A stretch of DNA of 64,000 nt from Paraphoma chrysanthemicola (lineage: Eukaryota; Ascomycota; Dothideomycetes; Pleosporales; Phaeosphaeriaceae). The notes under the pieces were generated by a model. That model searched no databases. It worked only from the letters and a program-made list of their open reading frames with translations, and had not been told where the DNA came from. The number at the start of each line of letters is the position of its first letter. Positions within the stretch are counted from its first letter, which is position 1. Shown here one piece after another: positions 59,117 through 64,000 of the stretch. The stretch lies in NCBI GenBank assembly GCA_020744225.1, contig JAGMWG010000003.1, positions 62,001 to 126,000 of the forward strand. The letters are read 5' to 3'. A program made the position numbers and the translations under genes.

Positions 59117-60484
59117 TTACTGCTTAACAATAGCGGCCGGTGGCGTCTGGGGGACTGGTGGCACTCCAGCATGATGGCCATCGTCGTCTTTCCTTTGATC
59201 AGTGCTGCTTTTCTCGTCATGCTTCTCCTCATGGCAAGCCTCGACATCAACAATTGTCTCCGCCGACTCCGATCTTGGAAGCTTCTTTGACGGATGCTTG
59301 TTGATGTACTCGTCGTACGACATACCCGCCTTCTTGGCCTCACGCCTAACGTGCCTGACCCTCCACAGCCACACAGCCTGCGACGCGAAGATGCCTGTCT
59401 CAAGCACCATACAGGCAATGTACAAGCTTGCGCCCAGCGCATCAAACCATTGCTGCGCAACGACAGCCATGAGCGAGAAGAAGGCGCCGGCATAGTCGAT
59501 GGTCAGGAAATAGAAGTCGATACCGATGACTCTGCCGTTGCGCTTCGCAAGCTCAAAGTAGGGAGGGATGAGACCAATGACTTGGATGACCGAGGCTAAG
59601 ATGGCCATGAGCATCATGGGCCATTCGACGCCTCTGCTGTACGGGCCTCGAAGCGTCAAGATGAGAATCAATTCCGCTAGACCGAAGCTGGCAGCGAGAG
59701 CGATTGTCGCCACGGTCGCTGTCCAGGCTCGCCATTTGCTGCGGCTTGTTAGCACAGCGTATCTCCTGCAGTGAGATGAGATGCCACTGACTTATGGTAG
59801 TACAGAGTCTGACCCCAGGCAATAAGTGTGAGCCCCGCGAATGCTTGCGGTTGAAATTTAAGCGCAAAGTTGAAGTTCTGGATTCAATTAGCACGGCTCA
59901 TATTGAGGGGGCTTCAATTTGTTCTTACCTGGACGATGGCGTATACACCGAAAGGTACACCGCCTGCCATAGTTAGCTACAGTTCGCCCTCGTGAGTGGA
60001 GGAGACTTGCATATTGACCACAGAATGAGCATCGTGCCCGGTAGCCCATCTGTATTCTTTCGGCGGTAGTTGTGCCATATTCTATCATCGTAAGCTCGTG
60101 ATCGTGCTTCGACATGTTTGTGCTTATCCTTACTGTGGTATTATCTAGACATTGTCAGTGCTGTATATATCTCTGTGGCGATTTGAGTTTCTTACCTGAA
60201 CGCACCAACAGCTTTTCGGCGGACATCGTTAGTATGCATGCTTCCAATTCGATCAAATGCGCTTACACTGTCTTGCTGTTAGCTAGGAACTACTTCACGA
60301 GACCCGGCAGACTTACCAGTCCCGATGGTCTATCGCGCAATGAAAGTTAGCGCACTCGTAAAGCTAGGAGGTGTGACTGTCTTACACCAAGAACGTTCGC
60401 CGCCTGTTATTGTAAGTCAGTGAAAGTTTAACTCAGGATGATTTAAAGACTAACCGGTGGTATGTTCTCTTGTGGTCTGTCCAT
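59117..60484 (-). CDS. PQ-loop repeat membrane protein with micro-exons
   Basis: Ten-exon model: 60484-60455, 60403-60386, 60329-60317, 60267 (one base), 60211-60196, 60144-60134, 60081-60011, 59963-59929, 59877-59792 and 59738-59117 (300 aa). Introns are all 47-56 nt. Joined, it reads MDRPQENIPPAANVLGTIGTVCWCVQ, then IIPQIWHNYRRKNTDGLP (first PQ motif), LILWSICGVPFGVYAIVQ, NFNFALKFQPQAFAGLTLIAWGQTLYYH, KWRAWTATVATIALAAS, and IQVIGLIPPYFELAKRNGRVIG (second repeat, PP in place of PQ). About seven transmembrane helices precede a charged C-terminal tail. The 7th intron has a GC donor (GCAAGT). Family members are solute or amino-acid transporters or membrane adaptors; substrate unknown. The one-base exon is the weakest part of the model (see findings). 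Confidence 0.85.
59964..60010 (-). other. GC-AG intron in the PQ-loop gene
   Basis: Donor T|GCAAGT, branch GCTAAC, acceptor TGGCAG, 47 nt. No GT donor in the vicinity restores the LWSICGVPFGVY frame. Confidence 0.75.
60267..60267 (-). other. Candidate single-nucleotide exon (T) of the PQ-loop gene
   Basis: On the minus strand, AAGACAG|T|GTAAGC: an acceptor and a donor flank one base. The introns on either side (60316-60268, 49 nt, and 60266-60212, 55 nt) each have GTAAG donors and CTAAC branch sites. Exon 3 ends in phase 1 and exon 5 needs phase 2, so one extra base is required to give GTIGT-V-CWCVQ. Confidence 0.6.
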
Positions 60485-63400
60485 GATTACTTTAGATGAT
60501 TATGTTTGATCGACAGGTTTGGTGAAGAGAGGAGGTGCGGCAGGACTTTGAAGCCGCAGGCGTGGCTTGAAGAAGTAGTCAAGTGAGAGAAATCCCGCAG
60601 GGGAGGAGAGTAGACGCCAATGAGCGAGACAGTGACTTTAATGCAGCATAAATGAATATAGACACACGCTGTCGCAACTGTATGGTCCAAAGTGTTTTCG
60701 TTCACAGTGATAGCAGAAACGAAGTAGTTGTATCACTTCCCAATGATGTGGTAGAGACGCATGGCGTCGTGCAACCCAAGGTTCCCGCTAATAAGAAGAC
60801 ACCGGGCATAACAGCGCCCGCGGAAGGCAAATGTGGCACCAGCCATGGCTGCACAAAGGCAACAGTGTGCGATGACGAGACGTCAGAAGGTACAATTTAC
60901 TAGCTCTGCCGCCGCAGTCGCGTGCAGTGTGGATAAGGCCTTCTAAATGCGGTACTCCAGTAAGCAATTTGAGATGGTAGCTAATGGGATCAGCCCCGGG
61001 GAACGTCTGCGACATCCGGTAGTGAACTAAGTCTGAGATTGAAAAGCGTTTTGGGCTCGGTAAGTGGTGAGTGGCTTGGCTAGCGTGCAGGGATACATTC
61101 ACTTCCCCAGTCGATCTGGGCTCCGATTGGCGAGGCTAGAACCGTCTGTGCGAACCCTTCAGTCGCTATTGTACCCTCCATCTCAGAACAGATCACCAGA
61201 GAGAGCTCAAAGCCTAGTTATGCCGCAAAATGCCGGAGGCGTACCGTGTTTGCGCCCGTGTCCAATAGGATCTTCGGTTCGTAGTAATTCAGTCGTCGTC
61301 GTGAAAGAAAGACCGAGTAATGCGCGTTCAGAATGGGCAAGGTTATCCATCGTCAATGTACGACCCTGGCCCACGTCGCGCTCTTCGACCAATTACGCGT
61401 TCCCGCTGCAAGCGGGTTTCGCGCATGGAGGACAGCTGTGGCGTCGGATTTGCGGCTCATCCAGCTCAACGAAACCCAACTTCAGCTCTCCGGTGAGGGC
61501 TTATCGGCCCACCGAGGTAGCGTAAACCCTCGAGGCACATGGCTGACGTACGGACGGGGCGGATGCCTTGTGAACAACCTGCATCACCTGGCATTCCCGA
61601 ACCACTTGGGTGGGACCTCACGTGCATATCATGGCGTCAATGCATTCGCATTGGTCTCTGATTCGACATGGCGTTGCGGTCACTGCAAAAAGACTAGCAA
61701 GAGGCTCTGTCTTCCCCATCCAAGCGTTTGTCTAGCCTCGTCGTGCCTGAGAGCCTGCAGCAGTCCGCAGTGGCGAAAAGTTTCGCGGCTGCATTCGACC
61801 TCAGCTGTCCAGTGCTCTGAGACATCTGACGTGGGTCAAAGTCTCTTCGCAGACACTGCAGACATTCACAGTAGAAGTGGGTTCGATGTACATCTAGGCT
61901 CTGAAGTGCCCGGCGACCTGGGCAAATACATTGACAAAGTCCCACCGTTCAGCACAGAACGAGAGATATCCCGTCGTTAGCTCGGTCATGGACAAGGATA
62001 GTCCCCATATTTGATCTCATAAGGGATAGGTTGACTCCGCCACTCACCACAAAGTCCGCTTCGAGGCTGCCGCGCACTGCGCGGTTGACAAGTTGCTGTA
62101 TCATGACCGGATCAGGGCAGGTGGTGTGGGACCGTTAAAAAAGAGGCGGGGTCGCTTGCGTACAACGGCACAGGTGATAACGCAGCTAAAGAACTCCGAT
62201 GCCTGGTCGATCGACGAACCTGGGTTCGTACATTTCACACCTCCAGGTCCTCGGTTAGATCCTTCGAGAGATAGTCCAGGCTCGGTGCGCTCTCGTCCGT
62301 CCTTACGATGCAGCCGTCTCATCCATGATGTGATCCTGACTTCTGCTTTCGCGCAACACACACCACGCCGCCGCTGCTGCCGCCGCCGCCCGGTTGCCGT
62401 GATACACCCGCCGACACATTTGTTGAGCTTCGTACTGCAGCCGTACATGTCGCACCTCTTGGGCCGCATAAGTCATGAGAAATACATGCATGCGTCGTGC
62501 AGTCGCTCTGCAGGGCGCACAGTTATTCGATATACGACGACTGGCAAGACGCCTAAGATTTGTTGTACACCGTGTATCGCGCATCCAGATGAAAATATGC
62601 AGTGAAAGAGTTGGTTTGGTTCCGGAATGCTTTGCATTTGCCAATCGGACAGGCTCCGACACGATACGACGCGTCTTGTCTGCCGTCCCATGAAGTTAAT
62701 CGGACTAATCGCATAGTAGCGTAAAGCTTCGAATACAGTCCACAAAGCGTTCATCATCGTCTACAACAAAGCCGGACTCAATCAGGCAATACGTACGGCC
62801 CAATCACTCTATCTTTTTCTGGAGTCGGCATGCCGAAACGGCAGACACCCCTACCTTGCGGACCGAGGGCGCGCGGTCTTACTGCGGTCAGTGGTCGGAA
62901 CATGGTGCCTTGATCCCACAGTGAAGAATCTTGATTAGGTCGCAGAGACTCTGATCGGTAAGCTGTACGCAGCCTTCATGTCGGCACAGTAAAATTTCGG
63001 CTGCTGTGGAGATCATCAGGTTGCAGAGTCTGGCCATGCGTGCGTGGAATGAATGTACTGAGGTTCCTTGCTGGTGCAGTAGGTGACCTCATCGAGCTGG
63101 AATGGACGACGCCGCTCTCACGATCCTCTCGGGAGGATCTTTTTTAATGGAGCGGGAAAGTTCGCTAAGTCTTGTCGCCGCTACTGACACATCATTCTTC
63201 TTTGCATGAGCATCGCATTGGGTTCTCATGACGGGACGCCGACATGATCTCACTGATGCCTACAAGCGACGACGAATTGCGCGGGCCGAACCTAGAGGTC
63301 GGCTGCATTACAACTATTCGTAGGCTTGCCATGTGGTCCAGGATGTGAGCTAGAGTCAGGCGCGCCCGGCCAATTTGCAATTTTGAACAGCCGCCATAGC

Positions 63401-64000
63401 CATAGACGAGCCTTCTACTAGGACCAGCCAACGGAACGGCACTGAGTCCCAGCTTCGACCGGGTCGCTGGGGATTGTGGAGCACTGGTGGGAAGAACGAC
63501 GCTTCCAATACCTGCTCGGGTAGCGTACACTCGCTGCAAATCGAAGCGAACCTCATGTGTCATACCCTTGACGCGGGAAGTATGATGCGGGTGAAAGCTC
63601 CTCAAGGCAGTCCCTGGTGCTGACTGCAGCTGGGTCCGCCTTTACATTCCTGCGTCAGTAAGCAGTAACCGCGGGAGCCAGAATCGCTTCAATCGACTTC
63701 GAACCAGGCCAGGCATTTTGGGCCTTGCTTCGATCTACAAGTGAATGAGATTTGATGTGTGAACACTGAAGAATCGCCCGTAGACTGAGGATGATGTGCA
63801 TTGGGCAGCAACAAAAGACAGGCCCCAAGGAAAAGGTCTCATAATGTCTGTGTCGTGATGTCACTTCGCGTTCTGTCCTGATGGCCGATCCTCGCCATTG
63901 AGGCAAGTGCTGCATTGTGACAGCACGTCCAGGTTGCTCGGGACATCTCACTCTGGGATCGATGCGCAGACAACCATGGCCCCAAACTGCTTGAAACAGG
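60485..64000. other. 3.5-kb region without supportable genes
   Basis: Frames of up to 215 codons (61333-61980) and 170 codons (62093-62605) overlap one another on both strands, with no family motif, no signal peptide and no consistent splicing. A short GCC/GCT-rich run lies at 62365-62395. No tRNA, transposase or reverse-transcriptase signature was recognised. It may be lineage-specific or decayed DNA. Confidence 0.45.

Noticed and set aside
61333..61980. 215-codon plus frame
   Set aside because: Overlaps another plus frame and minus frames; no domain, composition as expected by chance.

Overview
This window is nuclear DNA of a filamentous ascomycete (Pezizomycotina, most likely Dothideomycetes). 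The evidence is short 45-60 nt introns with GTAAGT-type donors and CTAAC/CTGAC branch sites, a multidomain fungal acetyl-CoA carboxylase, a Zn2Cys6 regulator, a HET-domain gene, a SAT4-type rhodopsin-fold membrane protein, a PL3 pectate lyase, a Sho1 osmosensor and dynein-pathway genes (NudE, RO10). No rRNA, tRNA, CRISPR array or intact transposon was recognised. Gene models were built by hand by joining exons across reading frames.

Layout. 1-5.8 kb: a tryptophan/kynurenine group, with kynureninase (3' end cut by the window edge) and indoleamine 2,3-dioxygenase transcribed divergently from a 415-bp promoter that carries five TCCGAC direct repeats, followed by a Zn2Cys6 regulator. 6.8-8.2 kb: secreted pectate lyase. 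9.5-11.2 kb: a mitochondrial-carrier-family protein with an unusual LEA-like tail. 11.5-16.9 kb: a small hypothetical, an Hsp70-like fragment, a GST and a P450. 16.9-19.1 kb: AT-rich, repeat-bearing DNA and a broken F-box-like gene. 19.8-21.5 kb: an alpha/beta hydrolase tail to tail with an ABM-domain protein. 23-24.8 kb: NudE. 26.8-33.8 kb: ACC1. 34.3-38.7 kb: a GH76 cell-wall enzyme and mitochondrial methylcrotonyl-CoA carboxylase beta subunit. 39-47.2 kb: sparse region with a tiny secreted protein, a SAT4 membrane protein and a HET gene broken by one in-frame TGA. 47.9-60.5 kb: housekeeping genes NAXE, MRPS16, a vacuolar amino-acid transporter, RO10, SHO1, a tyrosine phosphatase and a PQ-loop protein. 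60.5-64 kb: no supportable gene.

How genes work together. Kynureninase and IDO are two steps of tryptophan catabolism leading to NAD or anthranilate, and the adjacent regulator plus shared promoter repeats suggest local co-regulation. ACC1 and MCCB are both biotin-dependent carboxylases, but in different compartments. NudE and RO10 both belong to the dynein/dynactin nuclear-migration pathway. The most unusual structural observation is the PQ-loop gene at 59.1-60.5 kb. It is built from micro-exons, and its conserved reading frame is best restored by a single-nucleotide exon flanked by two normal-sized introns.
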